64,000 bases of DNA from Luzula sylvatica. Its lineage: Eukaryota > Streptophyta > Magnoliopsida > Poales > Juncaceae. The translations under genes were made by a program, and so were the position numbers. The stretch is taken from the NCBI GenBank assembly GCA_946800325.1, contig OX326956.1:48159052-48223051 (forward strand). Reading direction: 5' to 3'. How positions within the stretch are numbered: the stretch's first letter is position 1; every line of letters begins with the position of its first letter. A model generated the notes under the pieces. The model had not been told where the DNA came from and searched no databases. It saw only the letters and a list, made by a program, of their open reading frames with translations. Shown here one piece after another: positions 1-10,900 of the stretch.

Positions 1-246
1 CACATTATGTTACACAGTTATCATCCTCCAATGAACAATTCAGAACATCAATATAACTAATCAGCAAATCAAAGCTACATACAGTTATGAAAGTCGACCG
101 ATTACTCGATTTCAGTCCATGTTTGTGCTTATTTGAATTCCAAAATTCAGAATAAAAGAAATTATTTCCTTTAATTGTTATCAAATATGCTGGATTGTAA
201 TGTTTTTCCATAACAAATCATTCGGCAGATGATCCACAACCTCGTA
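1..246. other. Downstream flank of the GH3 gene, no feature seen
   Basis: AT-rich sequence beyond the 3' end of the GH3 gene. The short open frames here have no recognisable motif and I regard them as chance. Confidence 0.4.
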
Positions 247-254
247 TATTAGCA

Positions 255-370
255 TGTGTTGCACGGATACACCGATACGGTAATAAGCAATTTAACATAT
301 GGTTTAGGATACGATACGGATACGGCGATACGGATAAATTCGATTTTTTGAAGTATCTGCGCAACATAAA
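255..370. mobile_element. Short hAT-type MITE with 8 bp target duplication
   Basis: A 116 bp insertion flanked by identical 8 bp copies of TATTAGCA (247-254 and 371-378). Its ends are imperfect inverted repeats: TGTTGC, two variable bases, then GATAC reads inward from both sides. The interior is made of GATACGG repeats. An 8 bp duplication with short inverted repeats is the hAT signature. The element is too short to encode anything, and it lies just beyond the 3' end of the GH3 coding region. Confidence 0.6.
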
Positions 371-488
371 TATTAGCACATCACTTAATAACCTCTAATA
401 CCAACACATTAAGAATCCAACACAAGCCCAAACCTCTCTTATAAATAAAATCAGGACACAACTAGTCAAAGAAAAAGGAAGTTTTTTC

Positions 489-3400
489 TCAGGGATTCCA
501 AGTTGGGTCTTTTGGGCTGAAGAAGGAAGCCACCACCTTAGAATTAAGAAGATCCAGTGCCGCCCCAAATTCAACACACCTCGGTGTTTTGTATTGATTT
601 ATTGAACCCCCTTGATTTATCGATAAATCCATCAATACCTCAAATGCTCCACTCTCCACCATCCTTATTTCCAATGGTCCCACTGACCTGCCATGTCATA
701 ATTTCCATTAATCAGATTGATTTCAGAGCTATAATGTATTTCATTATATTAATATGATCTTGAAACGTTTTTAATCGATATGACGAGATATTATTACAGT
801 ACTAACCTGTCATGTGAACGACATCGTCTGTAAACATAATCAAGTGACTCCTCGACTTGAAAACAACACCTCTCCATGAGCTCCTTATTGACTGGATCTT
901 CTTTCTCGGACATGCATTTGATCTCCCAAAATAAAACGTAATGGCCCGGTATAGTCGAGGCATCAGCAAAGCTCGTGTACTCGATCAACAAATAGTTTTG
1001 CTTCTCTAGCAGCACTTTTGCAACCGTGATGCTCTTGTGAAGGTCTTCTTCGTTCGTTTTGTCCAAGTCTATGCTGAGGATGACATTTCTGCGACAGATG
1101 AACTTAAATTGCGGAGTTTTGTTACGAAATCCGGTGACTTGTAACACGTCCCCCACTCTGTACCTGTAAAGACCTAAGGAAAAGGACATATACTTTGAGA
1201 AAAATGCCATTTTGGTCCTTAAACATTGGATAAATATACTATGCCCCCATAAACAAAGAAAAATATCTTTGATGCGTCAATCGAGGAGAGTTAATTGGAT
1301 TGATTAGACTCTTTAATTGAATCAATCCATCTAAGTATTGATTTGAGTGCTAATCAATTCAATTAATCTCCATTAACCCTCCTCGATTGACGTATCATCA
1401 TAACTTTTTTTGTTTGAGGGGTGCTATATATAAGTGTATGTATGAAAAAGAATCAGGTATTGAAAAAAAAAACTCACCAGCAAAAGTGGTAACCACAATC
1501 TCGTAGTATTTACCGACCTTAACATCTACCAAATCAACCACCTTATCTTTCTCGACGCTTTTCTCTTCATCAGAATATCTCGACCTATTCTCCAATTCAA
1601 TGAACTCAAAATACGCCATATTTGGTAGCAAAGTGTACGACACGTCATTTGGACGGCACATAGGTGCCAAATTCACCCCGAAATAGCATTCGGATGAAGC
1701 ATACATGGTGCAAACTAACGGAATGTTTCCGCCACTATAGAACTCTAACATTGGTATGTACTGTGCCATTGTGCCGGTTAATACTGCCTCTATGTACTTT
1801 GTCTTAGGCCAAAGACGGGCTAGTATACCCCTCCATGACCCGTTAGTACATATCGACTCAATCTCATCAGCCATTTTTGGATTAGGCTCACCGAGAATTC
1901 CTGACATGGCAGTACGACACACATGGTCGGTTACATAAGGGTTCAACTGACCGGAACGAATATCATTAACGATTTCTTGCCAATTTCGTTCGAGAAATGA
2001 GATTGAACGAAGAAAAGCCGAGGCAAAGACGGCTCCAAGACGAAGTACACAATTGCGATGGATCAAACCTGACAGGAGTTGGCAATACATACTCTGGTGA
2101 CTGTCTGAGCACAGGATGACCTCGTCAGGGCTAGTCAAGTCATTAAACGGGTCGAGCGGGCGATTAAGGAAATGATGGCTTTTGTAATAGCTAGTTAAGA
2201 CGGATCGGGCTGGGAGACCAGATGGCGTCAATGTTTCTGTCTTCACAAAGAGGAGATTCATCGCCTTGCCTTCGTCAAGGCCTTGCATGTGCCTAAAAAG
2301 AATATTTGAAGCATGATTGTAGCAAATTGTATTTGCATAAAAAAGGAATATTTTAATTTTTATCCTAACAAGAATATTTTAAAGCATGATTGTAGCATAT
2401 TGTATTTGCATCAAAAAAGGAATGTTTTTGAGATAAACTAGAAGGTACCCTCGCTCCGCTTCGAAAACATAAAATAAAGAATTTACGAAGCGAAATTATT
2501 ACTTTTCTTTTATAGTTTGTATTTTAAAAAATTATAAAATATTATCTTCCATTTTTGTTATGAACTTATAAAATGACCATGTCATGTATTATAAGTTTTA
2601 CAGGAAATGTATTTTACTTTGATAGTTGTGATTTTTGAGGTTGCAAAGAATTTTGGACCATATTTTGTTCTAAACTTTATAATTGCACGATTCTTTATAC
2701 TATAAATGTGATATTATTATTCTATTTTACTCAACAATATTATATGCATTACACTTTCAAGGATAAAAATAAGTATTTTTTTCCGATAAAGCTAACTTGT
2801 TAATGGCCGTGTAATCTTTTTGAAATAAAAAATATCATTCAATTTTTTTTTGCAACGAAATATAAATTTATGTGTTTTTTTGCATTTTCCCTTTCACGGG
2901 AGTATAAATAGTATACCTTTCTAAAATAGCGTACACATTATATTATGAAATTTATTTATATATTAAAATAAGTATTATTACTAATTTCTTATATATTAAT
3001 ATTATACTAAAATATACTATGAATTTATTTATATATGAAATTAAAATAAAAAATATTATTTAAATTTTTATTGCAGCGAAATAGAAATATATATATATTT
3101 TCGTTTCCTCTTTCATGGGAGTGTAAATACATTTCTAAAATTGCGTCAACGTTATATTATGTATTTATTTGTATATTGAAATAAGTATTAATATGAATTT
3201 ATTTAGATAATTTTAGTATATTTATTTTATTTTCTCATTATCGTGACTTGTTATACGATTGGACACAAAAGTGATGCAATAATAAATCTTGTCAATTATT
3301 GTGACTCGTTACACGATTGACTACGAAAATGATAAAACATAAAATCAGAAAAAGGGACACATGTCACCTGATTCATTCGGAAATTTATGAGTATATTTAT

Positions 3401-4926
3401 TTTATTTACCCACTATTGTGAGTCGTACCACGACTGGTCACAAAAAGGTGCAATACTAAATTCATTGTGTTTGCCCATTATTTTGACTTGTTACACGATT
3501 GGCCCCAAAAAAGATACAATACTAAATCTTGTCCATTATTGTGACTCGTTACATGATTGACTACAAAAAATGATAAAACAAAATATCAGAACGCCAATAC
3601 TCCCGCGCAATTGCGCAAGTTTGTTATAATCTATTGCATTTTTTGTGTTTTTACTTTTTTTTTGTTTGGACGTGTTGTTATTATAATTTATATATATCTT
3701 GCGAAATCTCAAAATTAAAAAATTTGAAAAAAAAAATGACGACACGTCGGGCACATAGCATTCCATATGACATATCTTATTTTCATATATTGCCCTGCGA
3801 AATCTAAAAATTGGAAAAATCTGAAAAAAAAGAAAAAAAAAAAGACGACATGATGGACACAGCCGCACAGGGCATGCCACTTGGCAGCTCCTCAGCAGTC
3901 ACATGCGAAATCTCAAATTTGAAAAAACAATAAAAAAAGCCCACGTGCACCCTCCCAGCGAAAACTAAATTTTTTTCAAAATCTGAATTTTTTTTTTTTG
4001 AAAATAAAAAGTTAGAATTTTTTTTAAAAAAAAAAGGACCATGTGGCAGGAACAGAACATGCCACATGGCAGCTCCTCAGCAACCCTCTAACATTAGAAG
4101 TAAGGTATAATATAATATAATAATAACATAATGATTTTGGATGACAAAAATAACAATTTCACTTTAGGATTATTCAGTAACGAGTCTTAACATGGACAAA
4201 CGGGATTGTTCATTTCTTAAGATGTTCCAATAAACACTATAAATAATTACTGATTCATTGTATTATATTAGTACAAAATATAAACTTTTATTATTTGGCA
4301 TTTCCAAAATATTTCGTGTTAATGTTTGGGTGACTGTGCCCTTTCGGTTCCCCCCACATTCACATTCTTATCAAGATCTAGTACTGAAATTACCTACTCA
4401 TGAGGGGCATGAGGAGATTGTACAGATAAGTACGTCGGTCGAGATCCTCGGCAATGGACGGCATCAGTCTCGGCTCCCCTCCTGATGTCCCCGAACTGTA
4501 AATATAACCAACCCACAAACAAAACAAATTAAAGCCGATAGATCAAAAAAATGAACGCGAATTCATGTATTTCACTTTTGCTCTTGCTTTTAGAATTGAT
4601 TGTATCTCATTTTAATGAGCGAAAAGAAAGCTGCACCTTCTCAACAACTCGGTGATGCGGTGACCCGATATGATTGACGAATCCTCGCCGTTGGATATCC
4701 TCTCAATGTAAGGACGAACTGCTTCATAAGTGACAATAGGAACCCTAGATTTGAACTCAGATATATCTTTCGAACCTTTCATGTGCATTCTCAAGTATTC
4801 CGTTTCTCCATTTCGAGATAAAATATCCACTAAAATCCTCTCTTGTACCTCCCTTGCATTCCTCGTGAGTCCCTCGAGTTCTATAAGAGCCTTTTCTCCT
4901 GTGGACTTCATATTTTTGCCATCCAT
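489..4926 (-). CDS. GH3 family acyl acid-amido synthetase (auxin-conjugating type), 5 exons
   Basis: GH3 enzymes adenylate a hormone carboxylate, usually indole-3-acetic acid in this clade, and join it to an amino acid, which lowers free hormone in the cytosol. Coding exons are 4926-4637, 4495-4394, 2292-1478, 1173-807 and 687-489, giving 590 aa with all phases matching. The three adenylation motifs are intact: SSGTSGG (residues 97-103, split by intron 1), YASSECYFG (328-336) and YRYRVGD (405-411). [10 protein letters not shown] lies near the C-terminus. The length matches the family (about 580-610 aa). The details, such as YVYRRCR followed by GPLEIR and an early DIKP/VRPYIER-like block, look most like group II and the GH3.17-type clade; that placement is from memory. 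The start is the ATG at 4926; an open frame from an upstream TTG is not used. Intron 2 is 2.1 kb and packed with repeats, and intron 3 holds a MITE, yet the frame is undamaged, so the gene looks functional. Confidence 0.92.
1238..1426 (-). mobile_element. Hairpin MITE inside GH3 intron 3 (family A, copy 1)
   Basis: Terminal inverted repeats of about 50 bp: ATGCGTCAATCGAGGAG near the left end is mirrored by CTCCTCGATTGACGTATCAT near the right. The middle is filled with AATTGAATTGATTAG-like palindromic runs. The reverse complement matches the element at 6493-6692 along its whole length. It occupies most of the 304 bp GH3 intron 3 without touching the splice sites. Exact ends are uncertain by several bases. 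Confidence 0.7.
2299..2423. repeat. Two tandem copies of a ~72 bp unit next to the GH3 exon 3 acceptor
   Basis: GAAGCATGATTGTAGCA at 2310 recurs as AAAGCATGATTGTAGCA near 2383, followed in both by a TATTGTATTTGCAT-like stretch and AAAAAAGGAAT. On the gene's strand the first copy contains the polypyrimidine tract feeding exon 3, so the duplication may supply alternative upstream tracts. Confidence 0.6.
2820..3195. repeat. Diverged ~220 bp direct duplication in GH3 intron 2
   Basis: The block starting with CAACGAAATATAAAT and CCCTTTCACGGGAGTATAAA recurs about 220 bp later as CAGCGAAATAGAAAT and CTCTTTCATGGGAGTGTAAA, and both copies run into TTATATTATG. No coding potential. It is probably a piece of an old AT-rich transposable element in the intron. 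Confidence 0.5.
3233..3590. repeat. Five degenerate copies of a ~60 bp unit in GH3 intron 2
   Basis: The motif ATTATTGTGACTCGTTACAC followed by GATTG, AAAA and ATGATA recurs near 3237, 3296, 3411, 3476 and 3534 with point changes. The array ends at a 12 bp perfect palindrome, GCGCAATTGCGC, near 3605. It may be a transposon subterminal region; no terminus could be fixed. Confidence 0.55.
3700..4086. repeat. Imperfect ~100-180 bp repeats with long A runs, GH3 intron 2
   Basis: GCGAAATCT followed by A/T runs and then GACGACA recurs at about 3702 and 3798, with a further GCGAAATCTC near 3905. GGCAGCTCCTCAGCA appears twice (about 3883 and 4065), each after a GCCAC(T/A)TGG block. The open frames across this stretch come from the homopolymer runs and are not genes. 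Confidence 0.5.
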
Positions 4927-5007
4927 TTCACACAAAACGTAAAATAGATGAGCTATGTGATTTTTTGTATTTCTTGAAGTGATTATTTTGAAAAGATTTG
5001 TATCTTC

Positions 5008-5014
5008 ATTTATA
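5008..5014 (-). promoter_or_regulatory. Probable TATA box of the GH3 gene
   Basis: TATAAAT on the minus strand, about 85 bp before the ATG at 4926. This fits a core promoter with a 5' leader of roughly 50 bp. Confidence 0.55.
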
Positions 5015-6156
5015 GGTGATGGGAACTACTTTAGAAGCATATAAACCTTGGTTATTTTGCATAAATGACCCTGAGAATCTAGTTTTGCTTTTCAAATCCG
5101 TATTATAATTCTAACTCATAAAAAGGTTCATATGTAATTAGTTTTTTTTTATTAAACCACATATAATTTGTTTTATAGAATGTGTAGCATAACAAAATTA
5201 ACCTTTTCGAGAAGTTATGTTTGGTTTTACGCAATCGATAAATTCGCGACTAATTGGGCATTTGGGCTGGAAGAAAGGAGAAGTTAACTCCCATTATGTC
5301 ATGTCTCCATACATTTGGAATTACTTCTCTATTATTGCACTTCTCAAAATAGAAATGTCACGCTAGCATTTCTTGGACGAGTCCATTTACATCACCATTA
5401 CTATCCACCATTTTTAAATAAACATTAGAATTAAACTTTGCTTACCATTAAATTAAACATTGCTTGACACTATATTGAGATACAATTTAGTGAAGATTCT
5501 TTTTACATATTAAGATGAAGAGAAAAAAACAAGAGAAATCAATGAAGGTGGCAGACAGTACAAAAGAAATTTTATCCGAGTCTTCTTCCACTGGTGCTAA
5601 AAAGTCCTTGATGCTAAGCCTATACAGTGACCATCGATCGATCTGTATCGGGTAATTAAATTAAAATTACCACCACTCAACTTTCTGCAAATTATATATC
5701 TGTGCCCGAATATTAAAAGTACGTACATGTGACCTATATATATATTAGGAGCTGGTTTTTGTATGAATTTCTTATATTCAGGTTAAACTAACAAAAACTA
5801 CTATTGGAAACTATTAATTGCACAATAATTAGTTAAGCATAAAATGCATGGAGACAAAAATGGAACTGTTGAATATGGTTCTTTCATCTTGATTTGATTG
5901 GAGGCAATTTTGAGTCACTCTCCAATGAAGGCATAAAGCTTGTGCTATTTGAGGCGGATTCTCCGCATATGATACTGCTTTGTACTGTGTGGTAGTTTGG
6001 TGTGTTCAACTTATATTCTATTTCTACAAGCCAAAAAGGACAGTACTGTGCCTTTGGCTACTCTCCATTTCTTACCACTTTACGAGTACAAAACATATCC
6101 ATTGATATGATCATTAGTGGTCTTGACTCTTGGACTCTTTGACGATTTTTTTTATA
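5015..6156. other. Upstream region of GH3, no gene
   Basis: Apart from the two AuxRE-like hexamers, this is single-copy-looking AT-rich DNA with no open frame of note and no recognisable repeat or RNA gene. Confidence 0.4.
5302..5856 (-). promoter_or_regulatory. Candidate auxin response elements upstream of GH3
   Basis: TGTCTC, the classical AuxRE core, lies at 5302-5307 on the plus strand. Its complement GAGACA lies at 5851-5856. They are about 380 and 925 bp upstream of the GH3 start. Hexamers occur by chance, but many GH3 genes are auxin-induced through such sites, so they are worth recording. Confidence 0.35.
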
Positions 6157-6445
6157 TGGGAAATTTTACTATGCCCCTCAGATTCCCCCACTGTTCACGA
6201 TACGGTGAATAGTGAGGGATGGTAATAATATCCTTCTCCCCAATTTGTATTCCATTTCAATTGACGATTAATTGTGTTTTGAATTAACGATTAATTCAAA
6301 TATAATTAATAATTAATACAATTGTATATAGTCATTAATATAATTAATAATTTTAATTAACCATCAATTCAAATGGGGGTACAAAATTGGAAGATGTATA
6401 TTAGCCCCCCTGAATAGTGGGGAAATGGGGGCACAGTAAATGGCC
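6157..6445. mobile_element. Hairpin MITE with ~110 bp inverted repeats
   Basis: The left arm (TTTACTATGCCCC, CCCCACTGTTCAC, then an AATTTGTATTCCATTTCAATTG-like stretch) is mirrored by the right arm (CAATTCAAATGGGGGTAC, CCTGAATAGTGGGG, GGGGGCACAGTAAA). The centre is TAATTAATA-rich. The whole element can fold into one hairpin. No target duplication could be fixed and no second copy is in the window. Confidence 0.65.
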
Positions 6446-6492
6446 TCTTTTTATACGTAGCGTCCAAAAAGTCCCATTTGAAAAAGGGGTTA

Positions 6493-6692
6493 TATATGGC
6501 ACTCGCCAACACACAAAAGAAAAATTACGTTGATGCGTCAATCGAAGAGGGTTAAAAGATGATTAATTGAATTGATTAGTATTAAATCAATACTTAAATG
6601 GATTGATTCAATTAAAAAATCTAATCAATTCAATTAATCTTCCTTGATTGACGCATCAAGCAATTTTTTGTGTATTCATGAGGGCATGATAT
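6493..6692 (+). mobile_element. Hairpin MITE (family A, copy 2)
   Basis: The inverted repeats TTGATGCGTCAATCGA and TTGATTGACGCATCAA bracket a centre of GATTAATTGAATTGATTAG-like sequence. It is the same family as the element in GH3 intron 3, in the opposite orientation. Outer arms (CAACACACAAAAGAAAAATT on the left, AATTTTTTGTGTATTCATG on the right) pair less perfectly. Ends are uncertain by a few bases. Confidence 0.7.
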
Positions 6693-6737
6693 ATTTCTCA
6701 TTTGAAAACTATCAATGCGATACTCATATTTACCATA

Positions 6738-7236
6738 CTAGGACAATATCCCGCGCTTCGCTGCGGGGTATATTATTTGATAAGAAATAATATAATAAGC
6801 AAAAGTAATAATTTTATATATTATTTGATATATTTAGAATTGGTACGAATCAAAAATATTATAATAAGCACAAAAAAACGCAACTTGGTACCAATCAAAA
6901 CTGTTATAATAATCCAAAAAAAATAATAATACCAGCTCAGGCTAACAAAAAGTATTTGTGTGAATAGTATTTTGTTAACAGTAAAATTATAGTATACAAA
7001 TTATTTTTATTAATACGATGAAAAATTCAAATATTTTATTTAGAACACAAGACATACGTCAAATAAAATAAAATTTCCCAAAAAAAAAAAAAAAAAAAAA
7101 TGAACAGCACCGGGATGAACAGTACAATAGTGAACAGTATATGTTGAACAGTAAAAATTGAACAGTGTTGATGAACAGTAAAGGGTGACGTGGCCTCACC
7201 ATATGTCAAGTATTCAAAAATTAATGGGAGGGGAGA
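6738..7236 (-). mobile_element. Non-autonomous Helitron (family H, copy 1)
   Basis: Read on the minus strand, the element starts with TCTCCCCTCCC after a host A and ends with a GC hairpin (CCCCGCAGCGAAGCGCGGG) followed by ATATTGTCCTAG and a host T. A 5' TC, a 3' CTAG, a hairpin about 10 bp before the end, insertion between A and T and no target duplication are the Helitron hallmarks. The interior has a 20 bp A run and a subterminal cluster of TGAACAGT repeats (about 7101-7180). At 499 bp it cannot encode Rep/helicase. A second copy with the same termini lies at 61775-62512. Confidence 0.8.
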
Positions 7237-7256
7237 TTTACAGATCTAGCTCTTTC

Positions 7257-7480
7257 CCGGGAAGTTTGACGAAACAGATGTGTGTTTTGTCAAACTGTCT
7301 GACGAAACAGTTAAAAGTGAGTTTTGTGTTATTACCAGGGTCAATAATAATCATTAGAGTCAAGGATAAAAAATCAAGTTCTCGTATCCTTGATCATATT
7401 AATTGTATTAGGATCCATGTTAACAACACAACTCACTTTTAATTGTTTCGTCGGACAGCTTGGTGAAACAAACTATTTTA
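7257..7480. mobile_element. Inverted-repeat (hairpin) element
   Basis: CTGTCTGACGAAACAGTTAA continuing into AAGTGAGTTTTGTGTT (about 7298-7333) is mirrored by AACACAACTCACTTTTAATT and GTTTCGTCGGACAG (about 7424-7457), so arms of about 36 bp enclose about 90 bp. Outer bases (TTTGACGAAACAG on the left, TTGGTGAAACAAA on the right) pair more loosely. Probably a MITE of unknown class. The open frame inside it is a by-product. Confidence 0.55.
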
Positions 7481-7525
7481 TTGTTTCTTCCCTTCTGAGC
7501 ATATTCAGTCTAGCAAACCGGTGAT

Positions 7526-7600
7526 CACTACTAGAAAAAACACTATTTTATTGTATTTGGATCAGTGTTCTCTAAATAATACGTATATGAGATATACAAG
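7526..7600 (+). mobile_element. CACTA-like left terminus, fragment
   Basis: The sequence starts with CACTACTAGAAAAAACAC, the standard En/Spm (CACTA) terminal sequence of plants. No matching right end is visible before the satellite begins, so this is probably a truncated end. Downstream, TATGAGATATACAAGGATCA (near 7586) is also found near 42608, so an old dispersed repeat is present in both places. Confidence 0.4.
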
Positions 7601-7992
7601 GATCAAAATAAATATATGGTAATTTGAGATAAAAAAAATACATGTAATATATATGTGATATATATGTATATGTATTATTTTAAGAATTAAACTATTCGTA
7701 TGAAGCCGAAAATTATTTGGGCTTGCAAATAATATATGATATATAACTATTTGCATGGTCCAAATAATATTAGGCCCCATTTAATTAATGGACCGGATTC
7801 ATGGAAAAAAATTTAGACAAAAATTCGAACATAAATCTCTATCAATTGTCAGAAATACTTTGATGGGGAGATAGTGGGTGGTTATGTTAATAATAACCAC
7901 TAATCATGGTTTAATCAATGGTTGAAAATGTCTTGTCCACTTTTTTTGTCTACTAATTTGTCTATTGATCCATTCCCTTTAATTAATTGGAT
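7601..7992. other. AT-rich junction between transposon island and satellite
   Basis: About 390 bp with no gene. The last ~30 bp (TTAATTAATTGGATAATTAA) lead directly into the first satellite monomer. Confidence 0.4.
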
Positions 7993-10900
7993 AATTAAGT
8001 ATTTTGCTTGTGTTTCACTTGAATTTTAACATTTCTTTAAAAAATATCTTAATTGAATTTTTTGAAGGTGTTAGACTTCAGTTTTTGCAATTTTAAGAAT
8101 TTTTTGAAAAAATTGAAATTTTTGTATGTCAGTCTTCAATTATGGAGTATTTTGAGTACACCATGAAAATTGAGTATTTTGCTTGTGTTACACTTCAATT
8201 TTATCATTCTTTGAAAAATATCTTAATTGAATTTTTTGAAGGTGTTAGACTTCAGTTTTTACATTTTTAAGAGATTTTGAAACAATTGAAATTTGTATGT
8301 GGTAGTCTTCAATTACGGAGTATTTTGAGTACGCCATGAAAATTGAGTATTTAGCTTGTGTTACACTTCAATTTTAACATTTTTTTAAAATGTATATATT
8401 CATTGAATTTTTTGAAGGTGTTAGACTTCAATTTTGCATTTTAAAGAAATTTTTCAAAAAATTGAAATTTGTGTGTGTTAGTCTTGAATTACAGAGTATC
8501 TTGAGTACTACATGAAAATTGAGTATTTTACTTGTGTTACACTTCAATTTTAATATTTTCTTAAAAAATATCTAATTGAATTTTTTGAAGGTGTTAGATT
8601 TCAGTTTTTGCATTTTTAAGAAATTTTAGAAAAATTCAAATTTGTGTGTGTTATTCTTCAATTACGGAGTATGTTGAGTACGACATGAAAATTGAGTATT
8701 TTGCTTGAGTTACACTTCAATTTTAACATGTTTTTTAGAAAATATGTTCATTCAATGTTTTGAAGGTGTTAGACTTCTATTTTTGCATTATTGAGAAATA
8801 TTTGAAAAAATTGTAATTTGTGTGTGTAAGTCTTCAATGACGTTGTATTTTGAGCACGGCATGAAAGTTGAGTATTTTGGTTGTGTTACAATTCAATTTT
8901 GACATATTTTTTAAAAATATCTTAATTGAATTTTTTGAAGGTGTTAGACTTCTGATTTTGCATTTTTAAGAAATTTTTGAAAAAATTGAAATTTGTGTGT
9001 GGTAGTTTTCAATTACGGAGTATTTTGAGTACGTCATGAAAATTGAGTATTTTGCTTGTGTATCACTTCAATTTTAACCTTTTTAAAAAAAATATCTTAA
9101 TTGAATTTTTTGAAGGTGTCAGACTTCAGTTTTTTGTATTTTTATGTTTTTTTCAAAAAAATTGAAATTTGTGTGTGTTAGTCTTCAATTATGGAGTATT
9201 TTGAGCACACCATGAACATTGAGTATTTTGCTTGTGTTACACTTCAATTTTAATATTTTCTAAAAAAATGTCTAAACTGAATTTTTTGAAGGTATTAGAT
9301 TTCAGTTTTTGCATTTTTAAGAAATTTTTGAAAAAGTTGAAATTTGTGTGTGTTAGTCTTCAATTTAAGAGTATCTAGAGTACGACATGAAATTGAGTAT
9401 TTTACTTGTGTTACACTTCAATTTTAATATTTCTAAAATAATATCTAAACTGAATTTTTTGATGGTGTTAGATTTCCGATTTTGCATTTTTAATAAATTT
9501 TAGAAAAAATCAAATTTGTGTGTGTTGGTCTTCAATTACGGAGTATTTTGAGTACGACATGAAAATTGAGTATTTTGCTTGTGTTACACTTCAATTTTAA
9601 CATTTTTTTTAAAATATCTTAATTGAATTTTTTGAAGGTGTAAAGACTTCAGTTTTTGAATTTTTAAGAAATTTTTGAAAAAATTGAAATTTGTGTGTGT
9701 TAGTCTTCAAATTACATAGTATTTTGCTTGTGTTACACTTCAATTTTAACATTTTTAAGAAAATAACTTAATTGAATTTTTTGAAGGTGTTAGACTTTTG
9801 ATTTTGCCTTTTTAAGAATTTTTTGAAAAAATTGAAATAAGTGTGTGTGTCTTCAATTACGGAGTATTTTGAGTACGGCATGAAAATTGAGTATTTTGCT
9901 TGTGTATCACTTCAATTTTCAATTTTTTAAAAAAATATCTTAAATGAATTTTTTGAAGTTGTTAAACTTCAGTTTTTTCTATTTTTATGAATTTTTTGAA
10001 AAAATCGAAATTTGTGTGTGTTAGTCTTCAATTACGGAGTATTTTGAGTACACCATGAAAATTGAGTATTTTGCTTGTGTTACTCTTCAATTTTATCATT
10101 CTTTTAAAAATATCATAATGGAATTTTTTGAAGGTGTTAGATTTCAGTTTTTACATTTTTAAGAAATTTTGAAACAATTGAAATTTGTGTGTGGTAGTCT
10201 TCAATTACGGAGTATTTTGAGTACGCCATGAAAATTGAGTATTTAGCTTGTGTTACACTTCAATTTTCACATTTTTTTAAAATATATATTCATTGAATTT
10301 TTTGAAGGTGTTAGACTTCAGTTTTTGCATTTTTAACAAATTTTCGAAAAAAATTGGAACTTGTGTGTGTTGGTCTTCAATTACGGAGTATTTTGAGAAA
10401 GACATGAAAATTGAGAATTTTGCTTGTGTTACACATCAATTTTAACATTTTTTAAAAAATATCTTAATTGAATTTTTTGAAGTTGTTAGACTTTTGATTT
10501 TGCATTTTTGAGAAATTTTTGAAAAAATTGAAATTTGTGTGTTAGTCTTCAATTACGGAGTATTTTGAGTACGGCATGAATATTTATTATATTGCTTGTG
10601 TATCAATTCAATTTTAACCTTTTTAAAAAAATATCTTAATTGAATTTTTTGAAGGTGTTAGACTTCAGTTTTTTTTGCATTTTTAAGATTTTTATGAAAA
10701 AATTGAAATTTGTGTGTGTTAGCTAGTCTTCAATTATGGAGTATTTTGAGTACACCATGAAAATTGAGTATTTTGCTTGTGTTACACTTCAATTTTATCA
10801 TTCTTTTTAAAAATATCTTAATTGAATTTTTTGAAGGTGTTAGACTTCCGTTTATAAATTTTTAAGAAATTTTGAAACAGTTGAAATTTGTGTGTGGTAG

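Noticed and set aside
2424..3620. A Helitron inside GH3 intron 2 (CTAG near 2439, GC-rich palindrome near 3605)
   Set aside because: The hairpin next to the CTAG is poor and no TC start was found, so I left it as unclassified repeats.
3536..4067. Open frames in GH3 intron 2 with Phe/Lys-rich products
   Set aside because: They arise from homopolymer A/T runs within repeats inside an intron.
4927..4935. Extended GH3 start from a TTG codon
   Set aside because: The ATG at 4926 is three codons downstream in the same frame and is the normal choice.
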